A DNA stretch of 64,000 nt from Bradyrhizobium prioriisuperbiae (GTDB lineage: Bacteria; Pseudomonadota; Alphaproteobacteria; Rhizobiales; Xanthobacteraceae). Below, one piece after another: positions 1 to 7,804 of the stretch. Made by a program: the position numbers and the translations under genes. Under the pieces are notes generated by a model, which did no database searches, had not been told where the DNA came from, and saw only the letters and a program-made list of their open reading frames with translations. The DNA lies in assembly GCF_032397745.1 (NCBI RefSeq), contig NZ_CP135921.1, forward strand, positions 6,808,501-6,872,500, written 5' to 3'. Each line of letters starts with the position of its first letter. Position 1 is the first letter of the stretch.

Positions 1-110
1 CCACCGCCAGTCGATTGCGCGGCGCGTTCTGGGTCTGCGGAACTGACGCGGCCGACAGGCAAGGACAGGCAGGAAACGGCCCGGCAGCCGATAGCCGCCG
101 AGCCGCTCGC

Positions 111-1301
111 TCAGCCGAGACGCAGCGGAAGTTGCCGTGGTCCGCGTACTGTACCTTCTGACCAGGTGACCTCGCCCGCGGGATCGAGACTGAATTCGGG
201 AATCCGCTTCAGCCACTCTTCCAGTGCGACCGTCATTTCCATGCGCGCGAGATTGGAGCCGACGCAGCGGTGAATGCCGAGGCCGAACGCGGCGTGACGG
301 TTTTCTTTGCGGTCGATGATCACCTTGTCCGCATCGCTGAACATCGTGGGATCGCGGTTGGCGGCAGGGAACGACAGCAGCACCATGTTGCCGGGCTTGA
401 CCGGGCAACCACTGATCACGGTTTCCTTCATCACCTCGCGCGCCATGGTGACCGGCGAATAAGCGCGCAGGAACTCCTCGATCGCGAACGGCATCAGTTC
501 GGGTTCGGCGACCAGCCGCTTGCGGTCGGCCGGCGTCTTGGCCAGATGCCAGATGGAGGAGCCGATGCCACTCCAGGTGGTGTCGATTCCGGCGATCAGC
601 AGCAGCCGCAGCGATCCCAGCACATGCATGTCCGACAGCGGCTGGCCGTCGGGGCCTTTCGCCCGTATCAGGTCCATGATCAGGTCTTCGCGCGGGTGGC
701 TGCGGCGCTCGGCAATATGCGCAGAGAAATAGTCGTTCATTTCGTGCGCAGCCTTCATCAGGATCGCATCGTCATGAACGCCAAGTTCGAGAATCTCATG
801 AATCCATCTGACGAACAGATGGCCGTCCGCTTCCGGAATCCCCAGCATGTGGGCGATGGCGCGCACCGGAATATGCTTGGAATACTGTGCCGCTGCATCG
901 CAGGCCCCGTCTGCGATGAAGTCGTCGATCAGCTCGTTGCAGATCTCGCGCACCCGCGGCTCGAGTTTCTTCATCGCGTCCGGCGTGAACGGCGGCAGCA
1001 GCAATTGCTTGGCCGGTTTGTGATGCGGCGGATCCGACGTGATCGGCGGCGACGGCATGGTAATCTCAGGCCGTGCATTGCGCACCACCACGCGGCGTGA
1101 CGAGAAATGCTCGGTATCGTAGGCGATCTGCTTCACCGCCTCGTAGGTGGTCGGCAGGTACACGCCGAGGAAACGATCGGTGTGCACCACCGGACACGTG
1201 GTGCGCAGTTCATCCCAGATCGGGAAGGGGTTGTCCGTCCATTGCTGATCGGTGTGGTCGAAATCGTTCACCCAGTCGGTCACCGGCGGATTGTGGCTCA
1301 T
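111..1301 (-). CDS. Cytochrome P450
   Basis: Bacterial class I cytochrome P450 of 396 aa, expected to hydroxylate a small organic substrate using electrons from the adjacent ferredoxin. Visible marks are the oxygen-binding I-helix AGIDTTW, the K-helix EEFLR (ExxR) and the heme-ligand segment FGLGIHRCVGSN, with the ligand Cys at about residue 346. The frame stays open upstream into the ferredoxin gene. The ATG at 1301 was chosen because an AAAGGA ribosome site precedes it and the protein then has normal P450 length. It lies 85 bp downstream of the ferredoxin, so the two are probably co-transcribed. Substrate cannot be told from sequence. P450 assignment is certain. Confidence 0.95.
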   Translation of the reverse strand: MSHNPPVTDWVNDFDHTDQQWTDNPFPIWDELRTTCPVVHTDRFLGVYLPTTYEAVKQIAYDTEHFSSRRVVVRNARPEITMPSPPITSDPPHHKPAKQLLLPPFTPDAMKKLEPRVREICNELIDDFIADGACDAAAQYSKHIPVRAIAHMLGIPEADGHLFVRWIHEILELGVHDDAILMKAAHEMNDYFSAHIAERRSHPREDLIMDLIRAKGPDGQPLSDMHVLGSLRLLLIAGIDTTWSGIGSSIWHLAKTPADRKRLVAEPELMPFAIEEFLRAYSPVTMAREVMKETVISGCPVKPGNMVLLSFPAANRDPTMFSDADKVIIDRKENRHAAFGLGIHRCVGSNLARMEMTVALEEWLKRIPEFSLDPAGEVTWSEGTVRGPRQLPLRLG

Positions 1302-1386
1302 CGCGATATTCCTTTGGGCCAAGATTCTTGGGGTATGGTCCTGTCGATCAAACGTGCGGGCGCGGACTTGCGGACGCGCCTGCCGA

Positions 1387-1596
1387 TCAGTCCTCGGTGA
1401 TGTCGATGGCAAGTTCGGGACAGTTGGATTTGGCGAGGTACGCCTTGTCGACGAGATCGTCGGGCACCGTGCCGTCGCCGGCTTCACGGGCATTGCCGTA
1501 TTCGTCGAGATCGAACAGCTCGGGCGCCAGCGATTTGCAGCGGCTGTGGCCCTGACATTTGCTGGGATCGACATGCAGTCGGACTTTTCCCTGCAT
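1387..1596 (-). CDS. [3Fe-4S] ferredoxin, P450 redox partner
   Basis: Small 69-aa ferredoxin with the CQGHSRC (C14-x5-C20) and C59-P motifs. The fourth cluster position is a His (H17), the pattern of single-cluster [3Fe-4S] ferredoxins that serve bacterial P450s. ATG at 1596 is preceded by GGGAGA. It is upstream of and on the same strand as the P450, which makes it the likely electron donor. No dedicated ferredoxin reductase is nearby, so the reductase is presumably encoded elsewhere. Confidence 0.93.
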   Translation of the reverse strand: MQGKVRLHVDPSKCQGHSRCKSLAPELFDLDEYGNAREAGDGTVPDDLVDKAYLAKSNCPELAIDITED

Positions 1597-1697
1597 CGGT
1601 TTTCTCCCTGAAAATCCGCCCGTGCACGGCAGAGGCCGGCTGCGGGTCGGCGAGGGCTTAACCGCGTGGCAACGCGGCAGCATCCTTCTGTTGCTGA

Positions 1698-1717
1698 ATT
1701 ATAGGCACGGCTATAAT
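1698..1717. promoter_or_regulatory. Candidate operator dyad between the P450/ferredoxin and TetR genes
   Basis: Perfect inverted repeat ATTATAG-N6-CTATAAT in an AT-rich intergenic patch between the divergent ferredoxin and TetR genes. A second, shorter dyad ACCGG-N13-CCGGT (1720-1742) follows. TetR regulators usually bind dyads in such divergent promoters, so autoregulation plus control of the P450 pair is the natural reading. Function is inferred. Confidence 0.45.
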
Positions 1718-1751
1718 ATACCGGTCAATATAAATTTCCGGTGAGGCATCC

Positions 1752-2471
1752 GTGACCGAAGGTCTTCATGTCGCAGGCTGGCCGCTGATTGCGGACCTGC
1801 CGGGCATCCGTCCCACCCGCCAGCGGCGCAGCCAGGAAACCACCGTGGCGCTGCTCGAGGCGGGGGCGGCGATGCTGCGCGATTGCGCCTTCGACGAGTT
1901 GTCGATCGACGACCTCTGCGCCCGGGTCGGTGTCACCATCGGCGCGTTCTACGGCCGGTTCGAGAGCAAAGACGCCTTCTTCAGCGCACTGGTGTCGCTC
2001 GCCACCACCGGCTGCCTCGCCGCAATCGATGTCGCGATCGCTAACGACGACCGGACCAACGCCAGCCTGAAGACCGTGTGTCACGACATGGTGGCCGTCA
2101 TCACCGAGGCCATCCGCGCCAATGACGGCGTGCTGCGGGCAGCGATGCAGTACAAGGCCGTGCAGCCGGCACGCTGGATGACGGTAAGCGAAACCGGCGG
2201 ACGCATCGTCGAGTGCGCCACGCCGCTGCTGCTGGCGCAGATGGGCTCCGGACGACGTGCCGCCAAGCAAAGAACCGTCGGGTTCGCGTTCCAGATGGTG
2301 TTCGGGACACTGATCAATGCGGTGCTCAACAAGCCGAAGCTGATCGCTCTGGATGAGCAGGAAATGATCGATCGTCTCGCACTGGCGATGTTCCTGCAAC
2401 TCGATCATGAGGCGTCGCAGACCGTACGGCCACGCAAAGCGGCTGTCCATCCATCGTCGCGAGCCCGATAA
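1752..2471 (+). CDS. TetR/AcrR family transcriptional regulator
   Basis: 239-aa regulator with an N-terminal TetR helix-turn-helix at about residues 27-75, including SIDDLCARVGVTIGAFYGRF, and a longer, poorly conserved ligand-binding C-terminal part. GTG start at 1752. It is divergent from the ferredoxin-P450 pair and upstream of the enoyl-CoA hydratase-like gene. It therefore probably controls one or both in response to the P450 substrate or a CoA-ester derived from it. The dyad at 1698-1717 is a candidate site. Ligand unknown. Confidence 0.88.
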   Translation: MTEGLHVAGWPLIADLPGIRPTRQRRSQETTVALLEAGAAMLRDCAFDELSIDDLCARVGVTIGAFYGRFESKDAFFSALVSLATTGCLAAIDVAIANDDRTNASLKTVCHDMVAVITEAIRANDGVLRAAMQYKAVQPARWMTVSETGGRIVECATPLLLAQMGSGRRAAKQRTVGFAFQMVFGTLINAVLNKPKLIALDEQEMIDRLALAMFLQLDHEASQTVRPRKAAVHPSSRAR

Positions 2472-2584
2472 CGCGCACCTCCCAACAGCCATGTCGCTTT
2501 GCGGCAGGCCTTTGCCTTGTGTGAAGAGCCGGTCTGCTGGACAATCCGCGGAACGAACGTTACGCGAGAGGGAAGGGCACAGCT

Positions 2585-3391
2585 TTGGCTGACATGGTCA
2601 CCATCGAGAAGGGGCTCGGCATCGACGGCCGCGTGGCCGTGGTGCGTTTCGATCGCGGCGACGGCCTCAATGCCTTGTCACCGGAAGCGCTGCGGCAACT
2701 GACCGATGCGGCGCGCAGTTTCGAGGATGATGCGCAAACATCCGTCGTCGTCCTTTCTGGCGGCCCCAAGGCTTTCAGCGCCGGCTTCGATCTGAAGGAC
2801 GCCGAGGGACGTTCGCGGGCCACTATGGATCTTGGCGCATTGCGCCGGCACCTGAAGCTCGGCCCGCGGCTGACGCGCGCCTGGCAGGACATGGAACAGA
2901 TCACCATCGGCACCATCGAGGGCTTTTGTGTCGGCGGCGGCGTGGCGCTGGCTGTCGCGCTCGATTTCCGCATCATGAGCCGCGACGCCCACATCCGGGT
3001 GCCGGAAATTGGTCTCGGCATGAACATGAGCTGGCAAAGCGTGCCGCGCATGTTGGCGCTGATGGGACCGGCCCGCACCAAACAAGCGGTCATCCTGGCG
3101 GACGACCGGATCAGTGCTGCGGAGGCCCGTGAATGGCGCCTGGTGGAGCAGGTGGTGGATGCTGGTGCGACGCTCGATGCGGCCATGGTGCTGGCCAACA
3201 AGATTGCCGCCCAACCGCCGATGTCCGTTGCCATGACCAAGCTCACCGTCAATCGGCTGGCGCATGCGCTGGATGATCTGGCTGGCCATATGGACCTCGA
3301 TCAGTTCGCGCTGGCGAGCCTGAGCGAAGACCACAAGGAAGGCGTCGCGGCCTTCCTCGAGCGTCGCAAGCCGCGTTTCAAGGGGCGCTGA
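2585..3391 (+). CDS. Enoyl-CoA hydratase/isomerase (crotonase) family protein
   Basis: 268-aa crotonase-fold protein. The oxyanion-hole segments are visible (AFSAGFDLKD and GFCVGGGVALA), as is the PEIGLG stretch carrying the Glu equivalent to rat Glu164. The first acid/base Glu of true hydratases (GGGxELA) is Ala here (GGGVALA), so simple hydration is doubtful and an isomerase or other crotonase reaction is possible. TTG at 2585 is preferred over ATG at 2594 because GGAAGGG lies 7 nt before the TTG but 16 nt before the ATG. Downstream of TetR, possibly the same transcript. Substrate unknown. Confidence 0.88.
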   Translation: MADMVTIEKGLGIDGRVAVVRFDRGDGLNALSPEALRQLTDAARSFEDDAQTSVVVLSGGPKAFSAGFDLKDAEGRSRATMDLGALRRHLKLGPRLTRAWQDMEQITIGTIEGFCVGGGVALAVALDFRIMSRDAHIRVPEIGLGMNMSWQSVPRMLALMGPARTKQAVILADDRISAAEAREWRLVEQVVDAGATLDAAMVLANKIAAQPPMSVAMTKLTVNRLAHALDDLAGHMDLDQFALASLSEDHKEGVAAFLERRKPRFKGR

Positions 3392-3479
3392 TCCGACGGC
3401 CTCTCGCCGCGCGACGCGTCATCATCTCCTTGATAATATGAACCCTTTCGCCCCGTCCGGCCCTGGGTCACGCATTGGC

Positions 3480-3510
3480 TTGACATCAAGTCATCACTTG
3501 TATGATGACT
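3480..3510 (+). promoter_or_regulatory. Promoter with 22-bp perfect operator dyad for the acid-sugar operon
   Basis: A consensus -35 (TTGACA, 3480-3485) is followed by a perfect dyad AGTCATCA-N6-TGATGACT at 3489-3510. The dyad covers the spacer and a TATGAT -10-like hexamer at 3501-3506. The spacer is short (15 nt), or the -10 may be the overlapping TGATGA. Placement over the promoter fits repression by the GntR/FCD regulator at 4399. The dyad is plain in the sequence; the link to the regulator is inferred. Confidence 0.6.
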
Positions 3511-3539
3511 ATACCTCTACACTTGGGGAGGAACGTCAA

Positions 3540-4388
3540 ATGACAAAAATAGCCTTGCTCGGCGCCGGCGGAAAAATGGGGGTCCGTCTGGCGACGAACA
3601 TCGTGCGCTCGAACTACGAGCTGATCCCGGTGGAGGTCAGCGACGAGGGCCGTCAACGACTGCACGACGCCCTGGGCCTCACATGCTCATCGCTCGACAC
3701 CGCACTGGCTGCAGCCGACGTCGTCATTCTCGCCATTCCGGATCGCTCGATCGGCAAGGTGGCACACGAGATCATCAACAAGGTGAAGTCCGGCACCGCG
3801 ATCATCATGCTCGATGCCGCTGCGCCCCATGCCGGCGAATTGCCCGAGCGGGCCGATATCAGTTACTTCGTCACCCATCCCTGCCATCCGCCCGTGTTCA
3901 ACGACGAGACGACGCCGGATGCGAAAGCCGATTTTTTCGGCGGCACCAGTGCAAAGCAGCACATCGTCTGCGCCCTGATGCAAGGACCGGACGAGCATTA
4001 TACGTTGTGCGAGGCGATCGCGCGAGTGTTCTACGGACCGGTGATGCGCTCGCACCGTTGCACCGTCGAACACATCGCGATCATGGAGCCGGCGCTGTCG
4101 GAGACGGTTGCGATTACGCTGTGCCTCGCCATCAAGGAAGCGACCGACGAGGCGGTGCGGCGCGGCGTGCCGGAGCAGGCGGCCACCGATTTCGTGCTGG
4201 GACACATCGCGATCGGACTCTCCATTGCGTTCGGAGTCAATCCCGGTGGCAAATTCTCCGACGGAGCGCTGCACGCCATCGCGCTGGCAAAGCCGGAAAT
4301 CTTCCGTGATGGTTGGCTGGAGCGGATCTTCAATCCGGCGGCGGTCAAGCAATCGGTGATCGACATCTGCAATCCGAAAGCCGCCTGA
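3540..4388 (+). CDS. NAD-dependent acid-sugar dehydrogenase, ApnO (D-apionate oxidoisomerase)-like
   Basis: 282-aa protein with an N-terminal Rossmann motif (LLGAGGKMG, residues about 6-14) and a helical C-terminal half of the phosphogluconate-dehydrogenase-like type. The VTHPCHPP segment is near the middle. ATG at 3540 has a strong GGGGAGGA site. Family members include D-apionate oxidoisomerase (ApnO), which makes 3-oxo-isoapionate. That assignment is favoured because an RLP and a DUF1537 kinase follow in the same operon, as in described D-apionate loci. No apiose dehydrogenase or lactonase is visible next to it, so another branched or four-carbon acid sugar is possible. Confidence 0.72.
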   Translation: MTKIALLGAGGKMGVRLATNIVRSNYELIPVEVSDEGRQRLHDALGLTCSSLDTALAAADVVILAIPDRSIGKVAHEIINKVKSGTAIIMLDAAAPHAGELPERADISYFVTHPCHPPVFNDETTPDAKADFFGGTSAKQHIVCALMQGPDEHYTLCEAIARVFYGPVMRSHRCTVEHIAIMEPALSETVAITLCLAIKEATDEAVRRGVPEQAATDFVLGHIAIGLSIAFGVNPGGKFSDGALHAIALAKPEIFRDGWLERIFNPAAVKQSVIDICNPKAA

Positions 4389-4398
4389 GCCCACACCC

Positions 4399-5148
4399 AT
4401 GGCGCAGCACGAGCCGATCCATCGCCGCAAGCTCTACCAGGAGGTCCTGGAACGGCTGATCGCGCGCATCACCGCCGGCGAGTTTGGTCCGGACGATCAG
4501 CTTCCGTCGGAACGCGAACTGATGGACTCTTATGGAGTCGGCCGGCCGGCAGTGCGCGAGGCGCTACAGCAGCTCGAGCGATCGGGCATCGTTACCATCA
4601 CCCACGGCGAGCGCGCGCGGGTGGTGGTGCCGACCCCCGCGACCCTGGTCGCGCAGATCGCAAGCGGAACGCGTCATCTCCTGAGCATTCAGCCGGACTC
4701 CCTGAACCACTTGAAGGAGGCCCGCCTGTTCCTGGAAATCGGGATGGCGCAGTTGGCTGCCGCCAATGCGGATGCAACTGCGCTTGCGCAACTGCAAGCG
4801 CTGGTCGAAGCGCAGCGTCGCGCCATCGACCAACCCGAGGAGTTCCTCCGCTGCGACATGGCTTTCCATCGCCAGATCGCGGCCATGAGCGGCAATCCGA
4901 TCTATCCCGCCATCGTGGAAGGCATGTTCGGCTGGCTCGCCGAATATTATCGTTCGCTGGTCCGGGCGCCGGGGGCCGAGCAGTTGACGCTGGCCGAGCA
5001 CGACAGGATCGTGGCAGCGGTCGCATCGCACGATCCGGCGAAAGCGGCGCAGGCGATGAGCGAGCATCTCACCCGCGCCAACGCGCTGTATCGGCATCTG
5101 ACGCGTCATGACGAAAACAATGAACGCGCCGGGAAGGATCTTGAATGA
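4399..5148 (+). CDS. GntR family regulator, FCD (FadR) subfamily
   Basis: 249-aa regulator with an N-terminal GntR winged helix (LPSERELMDSYGVGRPAVREAL, residues about 35-56) and an all-helical FCD ligand domain. The FCD metal/ligand signatures are visible: the CDMAFHRQIA segment, and EHDRI followed near the C terminus by SEHL. It lies inside the operon, 10 bp after the ApnO-like gene, and its stop overlaps the RLP start by 4 bp. FCD regulators commonly sense a pathway acid and repress. The dyad over the operon promoter (3489-3510) is the likely site. Confidence 0.9.
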   Translation: MAQHEPIHRRKLYQEVLERLIARITAGEFGPDDQLPSERELMDSYGVGRPAVREALQQLERSGIVTITHGERARVVVPTPATLVAQIASGTRHLLSIQPDSLNHLKEARLFLEIGMAQLAAANADATALAQLQALVEAQRRAIDQPEEFLRCDMAFHRQIAAMSGNPIYPAIVEGMFGWLAEYYRSLVRAPGAEQLTLAEHDRIVAAVASHDPAKAAQAMSEHLTRANALYRHLTRHDENNERAGKDLE

Positions 5149-6347
5149 CGGAGCTCGCACGCATCGAAGCCGATTACCTGATCGAGACGCCGCTCGATCC
5201 GCAGGCCACGGCGGAGGCCATGGCGGGGGAGCAGTCCAGCGGCACCTTCGTGGCGGTGCCGGGCGAGACACCGGAGCTGAAGGCGAGGGCCGCTGCGCGG
5301 GTGGAAAGCATCCGGCCGCTGGCGACGCTGGCGCAGCCCTCGCTGCCGGTGGCCCGCGCCACCGCGGCCGGGCCGTGGCGGCAGGCGCATGTGACGCTGT
5401 CCTGGCCGCTGCACAATATCGGGCCGTCGCTGCCCAATCTGCTGTCGGCGGTCGCGGGCAATCTCTGGGAGTTGCGCCAGCTCACCGGATTGCGGCTGCT
5501 CGATATCCGCTTGCCGGCAGTGTTCGCTGAAACCTATGGAGGACCGAAATTCGGCGTATCGGGAACGCGACGGCTCGCCGGTGTCGAAGGCCGCCCGCTG
5601 GTCGGCACCATCGTCAAGCCGAGCATCGGCCTGAGCGCGACTGAGACCGCTGACCTCGTGGCGACGCTGTGCGCGGCCGACATCGATTTCATCAAGGATG
5701 ACGAACTGCAATCGGACGGCGCTTACTGCCGGTTCGACGATCGCGTCGCCGCCGTGATGCGGGTGGTCAACGACCATGCCGATCGCTCCGGCAAGAAGGT
5801 GATGTTCGCGTTCAACCTGACCGGCGATCTCGATGAGATGCGGCAGCGTCACGATACGGTTTTGGCGCACGGCGGCACCTGCGTGATGGCGAGCCTCAAT
5901 TCGGTCGGCCTGGTCGGTTTGATCGAACTCGCACGCCACACCCAATTGCCGATCCATGCCCACCGCAATGGCTGGGGAGTGCTCACGCGCCATCCGTCAT
6001 TGGGATGGGACTATCAGGCCTGGCATAAGATCTGGCGCCTCGCAGGCGCCGACCACATGCATGTCAACGGCATCGACAACAAGTTCAGCGACAGCAACGA
6101 GACTGTGATCGCGGCCGCGAAAGCGTGCCTCACTCCGCTCGCGGCGGAGATGCCGTGCATCGCCATGCCTGTGTTCTCCTCCGGCCAGTCCGCGGCAACC
6201 GTCGCCAAGACGTACGCCGCACTCGGATCGGTCGACCTGATTTTCGCCGCCGGTGGTGGCATCCTGGCGCATCCCGACGGACCATCCGCCGGCGTCCGTG
6301 AGCTGCGCAGCGCCTGGGACCGCGCGATCGCGTCCGGGGCGAGGTGA
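5145..6347 (+). CDS. RuBisCO-like protein (RLP), probable 3-oxo-isoapionate-4-phosphate transcarboxylase/hydrolase or decarboxylase
   Basis: 400-aa homologue of the RuBisCO large subunit. Most catalytic positions are intact. Spinach-numbered equivalents are E60=E29, T65=T34, N123=N106, K175=K158, the carbamate lysine K201=K184 with D203/E204 (KDDE), H294/R295=H273/R274, H327=H306, K334=K313 and S379=S345; the phosphate-binding Gly run is G370-372. Departures are K177 to Ser160 and a loop 6 that reads NKFSD instead of GKLEG. No small subunit or phosphoribulokinase is present, so CO2 fixation is unlikely. With the upstream oxidoreductase and downstream DUF1537 kinase it fits the OiaX/OiaC type acting on a phosphorylated 3-oxo acid sugar. 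ATG overlaps the GntR stop (ATGA). Confidence 0.82.
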   Translation: MTELARIEADYLIETPLDPQATAEAMAGEQSSGTFVAVPGETPELKARAAARVESIRPLATLAQPSLPVARATAAGPWRQAHVTLSWPLHNIGPSLPNLLSAVAGNLWELRQLTGLRLLDIRLPAVFAETYGGPKFGVSGTRRLAGVEGRPLVGTIVKPSIGLSATETADLVATLCAADIDFIKDDELQSDGAYCRFDDRVAAVMRVVNDHADRSGKKVMFAFNLTGDLDEMRQRHDTVLAHGGTCVMASLNSVGLVGLIELARHTQLPIHAHRNGWGVLTRHPSLGWDYQAWHKIWRLAGADHMHVNGIDNKFSDSNETVIAAAKACLTPLAAEMPCIAMPVFSSGQSAATVAKTYAALGSVDLIFAAGGGILAHPDGPSAGVRELRSAWDRAIASGAR

Positions 6348-6354
6348 GCCGCCC

Positions 6355-7719
6355 ATGAGCCTTCCGGATGGCCCGCTGATCGCCTTCTATGGCGACGACT
6401 ATACCGGCTCGTCGGCGGCCATGGAGGCCTTGGCGTTCGCCGGACTGCCGACCATTCTGTTTCTCGAGACGCCATCGCCCGAGCGTTTCGCCGCCGCAGC
6501 ACAGTATCGCGCCGTCGGTATCGCGGGTGTCGCGCGCTCAAAAGGTCCGGAATGGATGGACGCAAACCTGCCGGCGGTGTTTCGCCGGCTTGCCGCTATC
6601 GGCGCACCAATCACTCACTACAAGGCTTGCTCGACGTTTGATTCTGCGCCGCATGTCGGATCGATCGGGCGCGCCATCGATCTCGCCGTTCCGCTGCTCG
6701 GCGGCGCATGGCATCCGATGGTGGTGGCGTCACCCGCAATGGGACGCTATCAGGCCTTCGGAAACCTGTTCGCCACCGTCCATGGCGTCGGGCATCGGCT
6801 GGACCGGCATCCGACCATGGCGCGCCATCCGGTGACGCCGATGGGCGAGGCGGATCTCGGCCGTCATCTCGCGCGGCAGACATCCAGGCCGATCGGCCTC
6901 GTCGATGTCGTCACCATGGAAACGGGGCGGGCCGACGCAGCGCTCGCCAGCGAGCGAAACCGAGGCGCCGAGATCATTTCGCTCGACGTTCTCAACCGGC
7001 AGACTCTGATTGAAGCCGGCCGCCTGATCTGGACTCATCGGGGCGAGCGTCTGTTCGCTGTCGGATCGCAGGGGATCGAGCAGGCGCTGGTCGCCTACTG
7101 GCAGTCCGCCGGACTGATCGCGCCCGCCAATCACGACACCACATTTGCTGCGGTCGATCGCATCGCCTGCGTGTCCGGCTCGTGCTCGCCGGTCACCGCC
7201 GAACAGATCGCCCATGCCGCGGGGCATGGCTTCGAGATCATCCGGCTCGACGCCGCGCACGCGGTCGATGCCGCGCAGTGGAACAGGGATGTCGAGCACG
7301 GCGCCGTGCGCGCACTGCAGGCGTTGTCGGCGGGGAGGGATCCGCTGCTGGTCACCGCCGAAGGTCCGGACGATCCGGCCATCGCCGGATTCCGCACGGC
7401 CATCGTTACCAGCGGCGTATCGCCGGACACGATCAACGATCGCATAGGCACAGGGCTCGGCCGCGCGCTCGACCGGATTTTGCAAACGGCGGGTTTGCAG
7501 CGCGTGGTGGTCGCCGGCGGCGACACCTCCGGTCACGCGGTCCGTGCCATGAACATCTTTGCCTTGACTGCGATCGCGCCACTCGCATCCGGCGCGCCGC
7601 TGTGCCGGGCGTCCGCGGACACGCCCCATGCCGCGGTCGAGATCGCTCTCAAAGGTGGTCAGGTCGGCGGTGCCGATCTGTTTTGCCTGGTGCGGGACGG
7701 CACCGCGGTCAAATTCTGA
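6355..7719 (+). CDS. DUF1537 four-carbon acid-sugar kinase family protein, OiaK-like
   Basis: 454-aa kinase of the DUF1537/OtnK superfamily. The N-terminal substrate-domain motif FYGDDYTG is at residues 11-18 and the C-terminal nucleotide motif VVAGGDTSG is near residue 390. ATG at 6355, 7 bp after the RLP stop. Members phosphorylate keto forms of threonate, erythronate or isoapionate. The order dehydrogenase-regulator-RLP-kinase argues that it makes the phosphorylated substrate of the RLP. The exact sugar acid is not resolved. Confidence 0.83.
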   Translation: MSLPDGPLIAFYGDDYTGSSAAMEALAFAGLPTILFLETPSPERFAAAAQYRAVGIAGVARSKGPEWMDANLPAVFRRLAAIGAPITHYKACSTFDSAPHVGSIGRAIDLAVPLLGGAWHPMVVASPAMGRYQAFGNLFATVHGVGHRLDRHPTMARHPVTPMGEADLGRHLARQTSRPIGLVDVVTMETGRADAALASERNRGAEIISLDVLNRQTLIEAGRLIWTHRGERLFAVGSQGIEQALVAYWQSAGLIAPANHDTTFAAVDRIACVSGSCSPVTAEQIAHAAGHGFEIIRLDAAHAVDAAQWNRDVEHGAVRALQALSAGRDPLLVTAEGPDDPAIAGFRTAIVTSGVSPDTINDRIGTGLGRALDRILQTAGLQRVVVAGGDTSGHAVRAMNIFALTAIAPLASGAPLCRASADTPHAAVEIALKGGQVGGADLFCLVRDGTAVKF

Positions 7720-7804
7720 CCAGCCATCGGCAGCGATTTGGGCTGGCCGAGCGGCATACACCTCGCTACACACCACGCGTGGCGTAAAACGGTGTGAGAT
7801 CCAG

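Noticed and set aside
1..110. Gene end at the left window edge
   Set aside because: The first 110 bp are GC-rich without a frame that matches any recognised family; left unassigned.
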